Origin: Burkholderiaceae bacterium
GTDB lineage: Bacteria > Pseudomonadota > Gammaproteobacteria > Burkholderiales > Burkholderiaceae_D
Reading direction: 5' to 3'
DNA: 54,160 nucleotides
NCBI GenBank assembly: GCA_019751755.1
Contig: JAIENA010000305.1
Span: 1 to 54,160, forward strand
Shown one piece after another: positions 47,184 to 54,160 of the stretch. Made by a program: the position numbers and the translations under genes. Within the stretch, counting starts at the first letter, position 1, and every line of letters begins with the position of its first letter. The notes below the pieces were generated by a model, which was given only the letters and a program-made list of their open reading frames with translations, was not told the origin of the DNA and did no database searches.

Positions 47184-48404
47184 TCAGAATACATAATCGA
47201 TGCTGGCGCCGATCACCGTCACCGACTCTTTCAAGCCGGCGGCAGGACCGTAAATCAGTGTACCGGTCTTGGTCTTGGGCTTGACGCGGTCAACCTGGAA
47301 TTTCAGCGCGGCCGAGTTGGCGAAGTTCCAGCGCACGCCAATCAGGTTGCTATCCTGCTCCGCAGCCTGCATCAGACCCCGCACCCCAGCCGACAGCGGG
47401 CCGCTGGCCGGGAAGCCGGCCGGCAGGGTAATTTTGCTGCCTTTGTCCTTGATGGAGGCATGCGCGTAGTACGGCACGAATTTGCCGATCCGATAGGCGC
47501 CCATCAGGTACCACGCATCGGTTTGCGGGACGTAGACCGGGTCGATGGCGCGGCGCGCGCCATATTCGCCTTGCAGCACCAGGTTATTCCAGTCCAGCGT
47601 CATGCCGATCGCGTCGAATTTCAATTTCTTGCCGGCGCCCGTCAGACCGAAGTCGGCCGCCAGTTGCTTGAAGCCGACGGCGGCCAGGGTGCTCGTCAGG
47701 GAATTGATGGGACCGATGTCATCGCTGTGCAAGGTGGTGCGCAGGTGCGCGTAGCGCAAGGTCAGCGGGCCGTGTTCGGCCGTCATGCTGATGCCCATGG
47801 CCGGGGCGCGGTAGGTCGCCACCGAGGCGGTGGCCGGCAGGAACAGCTTGCCGGACGCGGTGCCCAGCACCGCTTGCACGGTGAAGTTGGTGTCGCCCCA
47901 GGCGTGCTGCCAGTTGACGTCGGCGCCATCGATCGATTCCAGCGGCACCTGGGCATACAGCTCGGTCGGCGGGCGCATCATGGTGTTGGCGTAGCCCACG
48001 TTCTGGTAATCGGAAATCAGGAAGATCGGCAATTGCACGCGGCCGACGCGGACACTGATTTCGTCGCTGGCGCGGTATTTGACGAAGGCCCACGTCAGGT
48101 CGGTGGTAAACGTCGGGCTGGTGTTCTGGCGCGTCAGCACTTGCGCCGTGGCGGACAACTGGTCCGTCAGCTGGTACGTCGCTTGCAGGCCCAGGTTGGA
48201 ATCCAGGCCCAGGCGCCAGCCATCGGCCACCCCTTCGGCTTGGTTGTAGCGCACAAATTGCGCCTTGTCGGTGTCGCTTTTCGCCACCCCCAGGGTGCCG
48301 AAGCCGCTAATGCTGAGTTTGCCGTCATCGACGAAGGCCGCCTGCGCATGCGGTAAGGCCATCAGGGCGGCCAGAACAGAAGTTGCCAGGGTCAGTCGTT
48401 TCAT
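47184..48404 (-). CDS. outer-membrane beta-barrel (porin-like), copy 1
   Basis: 406 residues with a signal peptide (MKRLTLATSVLAALMALPHA) and a barrel-type C-terminus ending in Phe (IGASIDYVF). The mature N-terminus begins with GKLSISGFGTLGVAKSDTD, and alternating strands continue throughout (LGLDSNLGLQATYQL, ISVRVGRVQLPIFLISDYQN). This is not the Omp32-type porin seen at 10208 but another barrel family. It is clearly paralogous to copy 2 (48978-50192), perhaps two thirds identical in the N-terminal half. GAGGA lies six bases before the ATG at 48404. Confidence 0.85.
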   Translation of the reverse strand: MKRLTLATSVLAALMALPHAQAAFVDDGKLSISGFGTLGVAKSDTDKAQFVRYNQAEGVADGWRLGLDSNLGLQATYQLTDQLSATAQVLTRQNTSPTFTTDLTWAFVKYRASDEISVRVGRVQLPIFLISDYQNVGYANTMMRPPTELYAQVPLESIDGADVNWQHAWGDTNFTVQAVLGTASGKLFLPATASVATYRAPAMGISMTAEHGPLTLRYAHLRTTLHSDDIGPINSLTSTLAAVGFKQLAADFGLTGAGKKLKFDAIGMTLDWNNLVLQGEYGARRAIDPVYVPQTDAWYLMGAYRIGKFVPYYAHASIKDKGSKITLPAGFPASGPLSAGVRGLMQAAEQDSNLIGVRWNFANSAALKFQVDRVKPKTKTGTLIYGPAAGLKESVTVIGASIDYVF

Positions 48405-48542
48405 CCAGTCCTCGAAATAAAGTCGCTGCGCCGGATCGCGCATTTCTACCTTATCGGAGTTTTTGGGATGCACATAGGAAACTCGTCGTGGACAGACGGG
48501 AGCTGTGGTTTTTACTCAACGATCCCGTCCGTGACACGCTGT

Positions 48543-48962
48543 TTACGGCAGGGTCAGAATGACTTTCACGCTGTCATCGACTGCGGACTTGTCGATATAG
48601 CCAATCGCTTTCGGATCGTCCGCCACGGCTTTCTTGACCTCGGCGCTGGACTTGTATTCCTTCGGCGGCGTGGCCTTGCCGGTAAACACCAGCTTGGACC
48701 ACAGCGCCTTGACCTGGGCCGCATCCTTGTCAGCCAGCTTTTGGTAGAACTCGTTGCGGATATGCGAGCCTTCGGCCTGGTCGACCGGCGTGAACATATT
48801 CGATTTGCCCAGGAAGAATTGCGACGCCTGTTCCGCGAACATCCGGGTGGCCGGGTTTTTCTGGCTGACGATCACCACGGTTTCAGCGGCGGCGGGCAGG
48901 GTGGCGGCGGCCATGGCGGCAGCGGCCAGGACAGCCATCACGTGTTTGATTTGCATGTGCAT
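48543..48962 (-). CDS. small PstS-like periplasmic binding protein, copy 2
   Basis: 139 residues. The signal peptide (HVMAVLAAAAMAAATLPAAA) differs from that of copy 1, but the mature region is 109/113 identical to it (differences: Pro to His, Thr to Ala, Glu to Asp, Ile to Leu). Many third-codon positions differ between the copies, so the duplication is not recent and the protein is under strong selection. The ATG at 48962 has AGGTG six bases upstream; a GTG at 48971 and an ATG at 48956 are alternatives. It lies 15 bases after barrel copy 2. Confidence 0.8.
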   Translation of the reverse strand: MHMQIKHVMAVLAAAAMAAATLPAAAETVVIVSQKNPATRMFAEQASQFFLGKSNMFTPVDQAEGSHIRNEFYQKLADKDAAQVKALWSKLVFTGKATPPKEYKSSAEVKKAVADDPKAIGYIDKSAVDDSVKVILTLP

Positions 48963-48977
48963 TGGAATCACCTAAGC

Positions 48978-50192
48978 TTAGAAGACGAAATCGACACCAG
49001 CGGCGACCACGGTCACGCTGTCTTTTTGACCTGCGGCCGGCGCGAAAATCAGCGCCCCGGACTTGGCCTTCGGCTTGACGCGGTCAACCTGGACTTTCAG
49101 CGCGATCGATTTGGCGAAGTCCCAGCGCACGCCGACCAGGTCGGACGATTGCTCGGAGGCGGTCAGCAAATTGGTCACGGCGGCGTTCAGCGGCGGAATA
49201 CGGGACAGGGTAGCGGGCACGGTAACGGTGGAGCCGGCGCCTTGGTACGCGGCATGCGCGTAATACGGCAGCACTTTGCCGAAGCGGTAGCCGGCCATTG
49301 CATACCAGGCATTGGTTTGCGGGATGTAGACGGCTTCCTTGGCGCGGCGCTGCGCGTATTCGGTTTGCACCAGCACGTTATTCCAGTCGAGCGTCAGGCC
49401 GACCGACGTGAACGACAGTTTCTTGCCGCCGACCAGGCCGATATCCTGGCCCAGTTGCGCGAAGCCGGCGCCTTTCAAGGTCGCCGCCAGCGTATTGATC
49501 GGCGTAATGTCGTCGCTGCGCATGTCGGCGCGCGCATGGGCCAGGCGGAACGTGACCGGACCGTGTTCGATGGCCAGGCTGGCGCCTTGTGCGGGGGCGC
49601 GGTATTTCGCCACCGAACCGCCGGCGGCGGCCAGGAACAGCTTGCCGCGACTGGTGCCGGCAAAGGCCTGCAGCGTCAGGTTGGTGTCGCCAAACGCATG
49701 CTGGTAGTTGACGTCGGCGCCATCGAGGTTTTCCAGCGGATTCTGGCCATACAGTTCCACTGGCGGACGCATCATGGTGTTGGCGTAGCCCAGATTCTGG
49801 TAGTCGGAAATCAGGAACGTCGCCGATGCCACGCGACCGACGCGCAGATTGACTTCATCGTTGATTTTGGCCTTGATAAAGCCCCAGGTCAGCTCGGTGG
49901 TGAAGCTGGGGCTGGTGTTTTTGCGGGTCAGCACTTGCGCCGTGCCGGACAGCCAGTCATTGACCTGGTAGGTCGCTTGCAGGCCCAGGTTGGAATCGAG
50001 GCCGATGCGCACGCCGTCCTTGACGCCGACCGCCTGGTTGTAGCGGGCAAATTGCGCGCTATCGGTATCGCTCTTGGCCGCCGCCAGCGTGCCGAAACCG
50101 CTGATGGTGAGGTTGCCGTCTCCCAGCGTGCCCGCTTGCGCCTGGACACCCAGCGCCGCGAGGACCGCTGCTACTAACAGTTGTTTTTTCAT
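48978..50192 (-). CDS. outer-membrane beta-barrel (porin-like), copy 2
   Basis: 404 residues. Signal peptide ends at AQA-GT (about 20-21); the mature protein begins GDGNLTISGFGTLAAAKSDTD and ends with VVAAGVDFVF, with the terminal Phe used by BAM. Paralogous to copy 1 along its full length, with shared blocks such as GLDSNLGLQATYQ, TAQVLTR, LISDYQN, GYANTMMRPP and RVKPK. It is the promoter-proximal gene of the minus-strand run barrel 2 - binding protein 2 - barrel 1 - binding protein 1 - kinase. Confidence 0.87.
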   Translation of the reverse strand: MKKQLLVAAVLAALGVQAQAGTLGDGNLTISGFGTLAAAKSDTDSAQFARYNQAVGVKDGVRIGLDSNLGLQATYQVNDWLSGTAQVLTRKNTSPSFTTELTWGFIKAKINDEVNLRVGRVASATFLISDYQNLGYANTMMRPPVELYGQNPLENLDGADVNYQHAFGDTNLTLQAFAGTSRGKLFLAAAGGSVAKYRAPAQGASLAIEHGPVTFRLAHARADMRSDDITPINTLAATLKGAGFAQLGQDIGLVGGKKLSFTSVGLTLDWNNVLVQTEYAQRRAKEAVYIPQTNAWYAMAGYRFGKVLPYYAHAAYQGAGSTVTVPATLSRIPPLNAAVTNLLTASEQSSDLVGVRWDFAKSIALKVQVDRVKPKAKSGALIFAPAAGQKDSVTVVAAGVDFVF

Positions 50193-50507
50193 TGTGTGTT
50201 TGCTCTCGTGTTGTATTTATAGGTGGTACGGACGCTGTGGACGCCGTGCGCGACGTAACCATAGGGGAATTTGTGCCGCTGTTAAACCACTCGGTCTAAA
50301 AACTGAACGATAGTTCTAATTTTTGTGGCGTTTCTCACACCACTCTGTGATTTTTTTACTATCTCTTTTCTGAAAAAATTAACAAAAATTGCAATTTGGA
50401 AATTAATGTCGAATCGCCAGCGGTGACTGAAGGTTACCTGCGGCAACGTGGCGCGGCAGGCATTACAATGTCGGCTTTTCCATCCTTCCAATCACGAGGA
50501 ACCGTCC
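50193..50507. other. divergent control region between porin-like copy 2 and argJ
   Basis: No gene is present. 50300-50410 is AT-rich with runs of T and A. TACAAT at 50463-50468 is a likely -10 for argJ, though its -35 is weak. The promoter of the leftward porin/binding-protein run must also lie here, but no single strong pair stands out. Confidence 0.5.
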
Positions 50508-51746
50508 ATGGCCGTCAATTCCCCCCTCCCGGTCGCAGCCGACCTGAAGCCCGTCGCTGGCATCGAAATCGGCTTTGCCCAAGCCGGTATCAAAAAGCCG
50601 AACCGCAAGGATGTGCTGGTGATGCGCCTGGCCGATGGCGCCACCGTGTCCGGTGTGTTCACGCTGAACCGTTTTTGCGCGGCGCCAGTGCAGATTTCCA
50701 AGGCCAACCTGGCGGCGGTCAACGCCGGCGGCAAGCCGATCCGCGCATTGCTGGTCAACACCGGCAACGCCAACGCCGGTACCGGCGAAGCGGGCCTGGC
50801 CAACGCGCAGCAGACCTGCGCCGAACTGGCGACCCTGCTGGGCTGCGATGCCCAGCAAATTCTGCCGTTTTCGACCGGTGTGATTCTTGAACCGCTGCCG
50901 GTGGCGAAGATTGTGGCGGGCTTGCCGACCGCCGTGGCCGGCCTGACACAGGACAACTGGTACAACGCGGCCGAAGCCATCATGACCACCGATACGCAGC
51001 CGAAAGCCGGTTCGCGCACGGTCGACATCCATGGCCACACCGTTACGCTGACGGGGATCTCCAAAGGCGCCGGCATGATCAAGCCGAACATGGCGACGAT
51101 GCTGGGCTACCTGGCGTTTGACGCGACTGTCGCGCAGCCGGTGCTGGACGTGCTGGTCAAGCATGCCGCCGACCAGTCGTTCAACTGCATTTCCATCGAT
51201 GGCGACACCTCGACCAACGATTCGTTCATGCTGGTGGCGACTGGCGCCGGCACGCTGGTGGTCGATTCGGTCGACTCGCCGGAGTACCAGGCGCTGGCGG
51301 CGGCCGTGACGGAGTTGTCGGTGTTCCTGGCGCAAGCCATCGTGCGCGATGGCGAAGGCGCGACCAAGTTCATGACCATCACGGTGGACGATGGCGCGTC
51401 GGTGGAAGAGTGCCGCAAGATTGCCTACTCGATCGCCCACTCGCCGCTGGTGAAAACCGCGTTCTTTGCGTCCGACCCGAACCTGGGCCGCATCCTGGCT
51501 GCGATCGGCTATGCCGGTGTCGATGACCTCGATGTCTCGAAAATCAACCTGTACCTCGACGACGTGTGGGTGGCGAAAGATGGTGGCCGCAATCCCGACT
51601 ACCAGGAAGCAGACGGCCAGCGTGTGATGCAGCAAAGCGAAATCACGGTGCGCGTGAAACTGGCGCGTGGCGCCGCCACGGCCACGGTGTACACCTGCGA
51701 CTTGTCGCACGACTATGTCAGCATCAACGCTGACTACCGTTCCTGA
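50508..51746 (+). CDS. argJ: glutamate N-acetyltransferase / amino-acid acetyltransferase ArgJ
   Basis: Arginine biosynthesis enzyme of 412 residues that recycles the acetyl group from N-acetylornithine to glutamate (and may also use acetyl-CoA). The self-cleavage nucleophile is Thr197 in [13 protein letters not shown], cut between Ala196 and Thr197 to give alpha and beta chains. KGAGMIKP and the [10 protein letters not shown] segment are family signatures. The ATG at 50508 has GAGGA seven bases upstream. The DUF815 gene follows one base after its stop. Confidence 0.97.
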   Translation: MAVNSPLPVAADLKPVAGIEIGFAQAGIKKPNRKDVLVMRLADGATVSGVFTLNRFCAAPVQISKANLAAVNAGGKPIRALLVNTGNANAGTGEAGLANAQQTCAELATLLGCDAQQILPFSTGVILEPLPVAKIVAGLPTAVAGLTQDNWYNAAEAIMTTDTQPKAGSRTVDIHGHTVTLTGISKGAGMIKPNMATMLGYLAFDATVAQPVLDVLVKHAADQSFNCISIDGDTSTNDSFMLVATGAGTLVVDSVDSPEYQALAAAVTELSVFLAQAIVRDGEGATKFMTITVDDGASVEECRKIAYSIAHSPLVKTAFFASDPNLGRILAAIGYAGVDDLDVSKINLYLDDVWVAKDGGRNPDYQEADGQRVMQQSEITVRVKLARGAATATVYTCDLSHDYVSINADYRS

Positions 51747-51747
51747 G

Positions 51748-52629
51748 ATGGCGCCAATGGCGGCCACGTCTCTCGAACAATTCCTGCAGCGCGCCGAAGC
51801 GGTGCTGGCGCGGGTGGAAGCGATCCTGCCGCAGGCGCCGCGCGAGCCGGACTGGAACCTGTCGTTCGCCTACCGCTGGCGCCGTCGCCACGGCGCCGCC
51901 AGCCAGTTGCAACCGGTGCGCAGCGTGGCGCCGATTGCGCTGGACGACTTGCACAACATCGTGCGCCAGAAGGAAGCAATCGAGCAGAACACGCGCCAGT
52001 TCGTGGCGGGCCGCCCGGCCAACAATGTGCTGTTGACGGGCGCGCGCGGCACCGGCAAGTCGTCGCTGATCAAAGCTTGCCTGAACCGCTTTGCCGATCA
52101 GGGTTTGCGCCTGATCGAGGTGGACAAGGACGACTTGCACGAACTGGGCGACATCGTCGATCTGGTGGCGGGCCGGCCCGAACGCTTTATCATCTTTTGC
52201 GACGACCTGTCCTTTGAGGAAGGTGAGCGCGGTTACAAGGCATTGAAGGTCGCGCTCGATGGTTCGGTGTCGGCGCAATCGGACAACGTGCTGATTTACG
52301 CGACCTCGAACCGGCGCCACCTGATGCCGGAGCGGATGTCCGACAACGCCACCTACAAGCACGACGAGGATGGCGATTTGCATCCGGGCGAGACGGTGGA
52401 AGAAAAGATCTCACTGTCCGAGCGCTTTGGCTTGTGGCTGTCGTTTTATCCGTTCAAGCAGGATGACTACCTGGACATCGTCGGCTACTGGCTCAAGCAT
52501 TTCGGCTGCACCGAGGCCCAGGTCGACGCGGCGCGTGGCGAAGCGCTGCGCTGGGCGCTGCAGCGGGGTTCCCGCTCGGGGCGCGTGGCGTGGCAATTCG
52601 CGCGCGACCATGCGGGGAAGATGGCATGA
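51748..52629 (+). CDS. AAA-type ATPase, DUF815 family
   Basis: 294 residues. Walker A GARGTGKS (98-105), Walker B FIIFCDDLSFE, and a sensor-1-like ATSNRRHLMPERM; the C-terminal SLSERFGLWLSFYPF is typical of DUF815 proteins, conserved but poorly characterised ATPases. The N-terminal 60 residues are helical and variable. The ATG at 51748 directly follows the argJ stop; an in-frame ATG at 51757 is possible. Its stop overlaps the start of a 26-codon ORF that bridges to mutT. This argJ-DUF815-mutT order is, as I recall, common in Betaproteobacteria. Confidence 0.9.
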   Translation: MAPMAATSLEQFLQRAEAVLARVEAILPQAPREPDWNLSFAYRWRRRHGAASQLQPVRSVAPIALDDLHNIVRQKEAIEQNTRQFVAGRPANNVLLTGARGTGKSSLIKACLNRFADQGLRLIEVDKDDLHELGDIVDLVAGRPERFIIFCDDLSFEEGERGYKALKVALDGSVSAQSDNVLIYATSNRRHLMPERMSDNATYKHDEDGDLHPGETVEEKISLSERFGLWLSFYPFKQDDYLDIVGYWLKHFGCTEAQVDAARGEALRWALQRGSRSGRVAWQFARDHAGKMA

Positions 52630-52706
52630 GTCGGGTGGTGCTTTCCCGTGAGGTGCCGCGCCTGGCTTGGCGGCGGCGATGCGGGCAAACAGAGAGGGTG
52701 GTATGA
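52626..52706 (+). CDS. 26-codon bridging ORF between DUF815 ATPase and mutT
   Basis: ATG overlaps the upstream stop by four bases (ATGA), and its own TGA overlaps the mutT ATG by four bases (ATGA). The frame exactly bridges the gap. The product is basic (contains RLAWRRRCG). It has no recognised homologue. It may serve only to carry ribosomes to mutT (translational coupling) and need not make a functional peptide. Confidence 0.35.
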   Translation: MSRVVLSREVPRLAWRRRCGQTERVV

Positions 52707-53110
52707 GTATTGTTGATGTTGCCGTCGGCGTGCTGGTCAAGCCGAACGGCGATGTGCTGCTGGGACAGCGCCCGGCAGGCAAGCCGTATGACGGGTATTG
52801 GGAATTTCCGGGCGGGAAAGTCGATCCGGGCGAAACCGTGCTGCAGGCACTGCAGCGGGAATTCCTGGAAGAGCTGGGATTGACCATCCACAGCGCGCAA
52901 GAATGGTGCGGCGTCGAGTACGTGTATCCGCACGCCCACGTGCGCCTGCACTTTTACATCAGCCGCGACTGGAGTGGCGAACCACAAAGCCTGGAAGGGC
53001 AGGCGTTCGCGTGGCAGGGCGCGGTCGGCGTCGAGCCGCTGCTGCCGGCCACGATCCCGCTGCTGCAATGGCTGGAACAGGTCCGCCACGATCCCCACGC
53101 ATTACCATAA
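52703..53110 (+). CDS. mutT: Nudix hydrolase, MutT-like 8-oxo-dGTP diphosphatase
   Basis: 135 residues. The Nudix box is complete: GGKVDPGETVLQALQREFLEELGL spans the pattern Gx5Ex7REUxEExGU. DVAVGVLVKPNGDVLLGQRP at the N-terminus and the WEFPGG motif match MutT, which removes oxidised dGTP. The ATG at 52703 has AGAGGGTGG upstream. Position next to yacG and zapD supports MutT. It ends 98 bases before the convergent yacG. Confidence 0.9.
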   Translation: MSIVDVAVGVLVKPNGDVLLGQRPAGKPYDGYWEFPGGKVDPGETVLQALQREFLEELGLTIHSAQEWCGVEYVYPHAHVRLHFYISRDWSGEPQSLEGQAFAWQGAVGVEPLLPATIPLLQWLEQVRHDPHALP

Positions 53111-53120
53111 TCGACCCAGC

Positions 53121-53165
53121 CTATCGTTCGCATGCCGAACGATAGTGCTTTTGGGGCCAGGCCCC
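53121..53165. repeat. 45-base repeat, copy 2 (hairpin plus GGGGCCAGGCCCC)
   Basis: Intact copy of the element at 15751-15795. The left part is a perfect ten-pair hairpin, CTATCGTTCG-CATGC-CGAACGATAG (53121-53145), followed by TGCTTTT; the right part is the 13-base palindrome GGGGCCAGGCCCC (53153-53165). It sits between convergent mutT and yacG and probably terminates mutT. Confidence 0.75.
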
Positions 53166-53207
53166 TTAATGTCGAGTAGTTTTGGGTAGCTTTATGCTGC
53201 CGGGGAA

Positions 53208-53381
53208 TTATTCTTCGTCGTTGGGATCCACCGGCGGCGCGGCCGGGATCGTGTATTTTTCTTCGGCCCAGGCGCCCAGGTCGATTTGTTTGCAACGTTC
53301 AGAACAGAACGGGCGGTATTTGTTCTTTTCAGTCCACTCCACCTTGGCGGAGCAGGTCGGGCATGCAACTACGGCGGTCAT
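53208..53381 (-). CDS. yacG: DNA gyrase inhibitor YacG (zinc-binding)
   Basis: 57-residue zinc protein, below common ORF length cutoffs. The four zinc cysteines are in CPTC (7-10) and CSERC (26-30), the YacG spacing, followed by [13 protein letters not shown], a family signature. The C-terminus is acidic (VDPNDEE). YacG binds GyrB and blocks DNA gyrase in E. coli. It starts 11 bases after the zapD stop and forms an operon with it, as in many Proteobacteria. Confidence 0.94.
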   Translation of the reverse strand: MTAVVACPTCSAKVEWTEKNKYRPFCSERCKQIDLGAWAEEKYTIPAAPPVDPNDEE

Positions 53382-53392
53382 CTTGCGTCACT

Positions 53393-54148
53393 TCAAAAAT
53401 TACAGAGCGTTAGCTCAAACGGGACATCATCTTCCAGCGGACGCGGTTTCAAATCGCCGCCCTGCGAGGTAAAGCGTACCCACAGCATATATTTATTGGC
53501 CGAAATTTCCGGAATTGCTCCCAGCTTGTCATCGAGCGTCAGGCGCAGCATTTGATAAACCTTGCCTTGAAGCATTTGCTGATAGCTACCGGAATTCGCG
53601 ATCATTTTCACCGGCCCGCCGGAGTCGCGCAGCAGGCGTAATACCAGGCCCAGCGCGTCAAACAAGGGCGCCAGCGGTGCAAACCAACCGGCAATATCAT
53701 TGAAGCGCGCTTCGGCGGAACGCTGTTGCCACGCGTAATACGACGGCAAATCAAACTCGCAGGCGCCGCCGGGAATAATCGTGCGGCCGCGTATGCTCAT
53801 CAGCCATTCATTGTCCCGGACATTCTGGCCGGTCTTGCCTTGCGCCGCCACCAGCGCGCTGGACACCGCATCGAGTTCCGACAGCACGGCGTCGAGCATT
53901 TCAGCCTGGACATTGGGATTCGAACGGTAACCCAGCAAACTTTGGCGCTGGCGTTCCAGTTCTTGCAGTAAATCAGACTTTAAATCGGCGCGGCCCGCCA
54001 CTTCCAGCATGTCAAAGATCGTCGCCAGGGCGACGTGATGCTGCATCGGGTGTTCCTGGTGCACAAAGAATTTGAATTTCTCATACAGGTCTTCCAGCCG
54101 CAACAACGTGCGTATGCGCTCGTTGAAAGGGTATTCGTAGACAATCAA
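53393..54148 (-). CDS. zapD: cell division protein ZapD
   Basis: 251-residue Z-ring-associated protein (DUF1342) that bundles FtsZ filaments by binding the FtsZ C-terminal peptide. Family features: [19 protein letters not shown] at the start, a helical N-terminal domain (about 1-110), and a beta-rich C-terminal domain with [15 protein letters not shown] and NKYMLWVRF. The start codon is TTG with AGGGAA six bases upstream; the family N-terminus confirms it. The likely upstream neighbour coaE would lie beyond the right edge. Confidence 0.95.
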   Translation of the reverse strand: MIVYEYPFNERIRTLLRLEDLYEKFKFFVHQEHPMQHHVALATIFDMLEVAGRADLKSDLLQELERQRQSLLGYRSNPNVQAEMLDAVLSELDAVSSALVAAQGKTGQNVRDNEWLMSIRGRTIIPGGACEFDLPSYYAWQQRSAEARFNDIAGWFAPLAPLFDALGLVLRLLRDSGGPVKMIANSGSYQQMLQGKVYQMLRLTLDDKLGAIPEISANKYMLWVRFTSQGGDLKPRPLEDDVPFELTLCNF

Positions 54149-54160
54149 AATGACTTCCCT

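Overview
The window reads as a chromosomal segment from a high-GC Betaproteobacterium, most likely of the family Oxalobacteraceae (Massilia / Janthinobacterium / Duganella group). This is inferred from protein content and synteny, not from a database search. The grounds are a Bordetella/Comamonas-type trimeric porin, the gene order ftsY-ftsE-ftsX-rpoH, rnpB next to a complete dcw (division and cell wall) cluster, and the block argJ - DUF815 ATPase - mutT - yacG - zapD downstream of secA. No tRNA, CRISPR array, prophage or intact insertion sequence was seen.

Layout. 1-1.1 kb: an integron integrase, with its probable attI site at the extreme left edge; any gene cassettes would lie outside the window. 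1.1-4.2 kb: a stand-alone signal peptidase I, gamma-glutamyltranspeptidase and a small lipoprotein. 4.3-8.3 kb: rpoH, then ftsX-ftsE-ftsY reading leftwards; rpoH has a near-perfect CIRCE element inside its promoter. 8.4-13.6 kb: a CarH/LitR-like B12-binding MerR regulator, an 0.8-kb non-coding stretch, a major porin with a structured leader, a small secreted protein and a ThDP-dependent enzyme. 13.8-15.7 kb: RNase P RNA followed directly by glpK. 15.7-16.4 kb: a non-coding stretch with several palindromes, one small ORF and the mra promoter. 16.4-33.8 kb: the complete dcw cluster mraZ-rsmH-ftsL-ftsI-murE-murF-mraY-murD-ftsW-murG-murC-ddl-ftsQ-ftsA-ftsZ, mostly overlapping or closely spaced, covering lipid II synthesis and the divisome. 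34-38 kb: peroxiredoxin, a SET-domain methyltransferase, a DUF4214/PKD lipoprotein, a zinc-ribbon membrane protein and an EamA transporter lie between ftsZ and lpxC. 38-42.4 kb: lpxC, dciA, secA.

42.4-50.2 kb: an apparently inserted block between secA and argJ. It holds an HDOD protein, an HTH-receiver regulator, a free HPt protein, a PAS histidine kinase and a tandemly duplicated pair [outer-membrane barrel + ~135-residue PstS-like periplasmic protein]. This is the most promising candidate for an undescribed sensing or uptake system. 50.5-54.1 kb: argJ, a DUF815 AAA ATPase, a 26-codon bridging ORF, mutT, yacG (too short for a 60-residue ORF cutoff) and zapD at the right edge.

Regulatory highlights: CIRCE overlapping the rpoH promoter, 10-bp-phased MraZ boxes at the mra promoter, tandem TGTACT boxes ahead of the B12 regulator, and two kinds of dispersed palindromic intergenic element.
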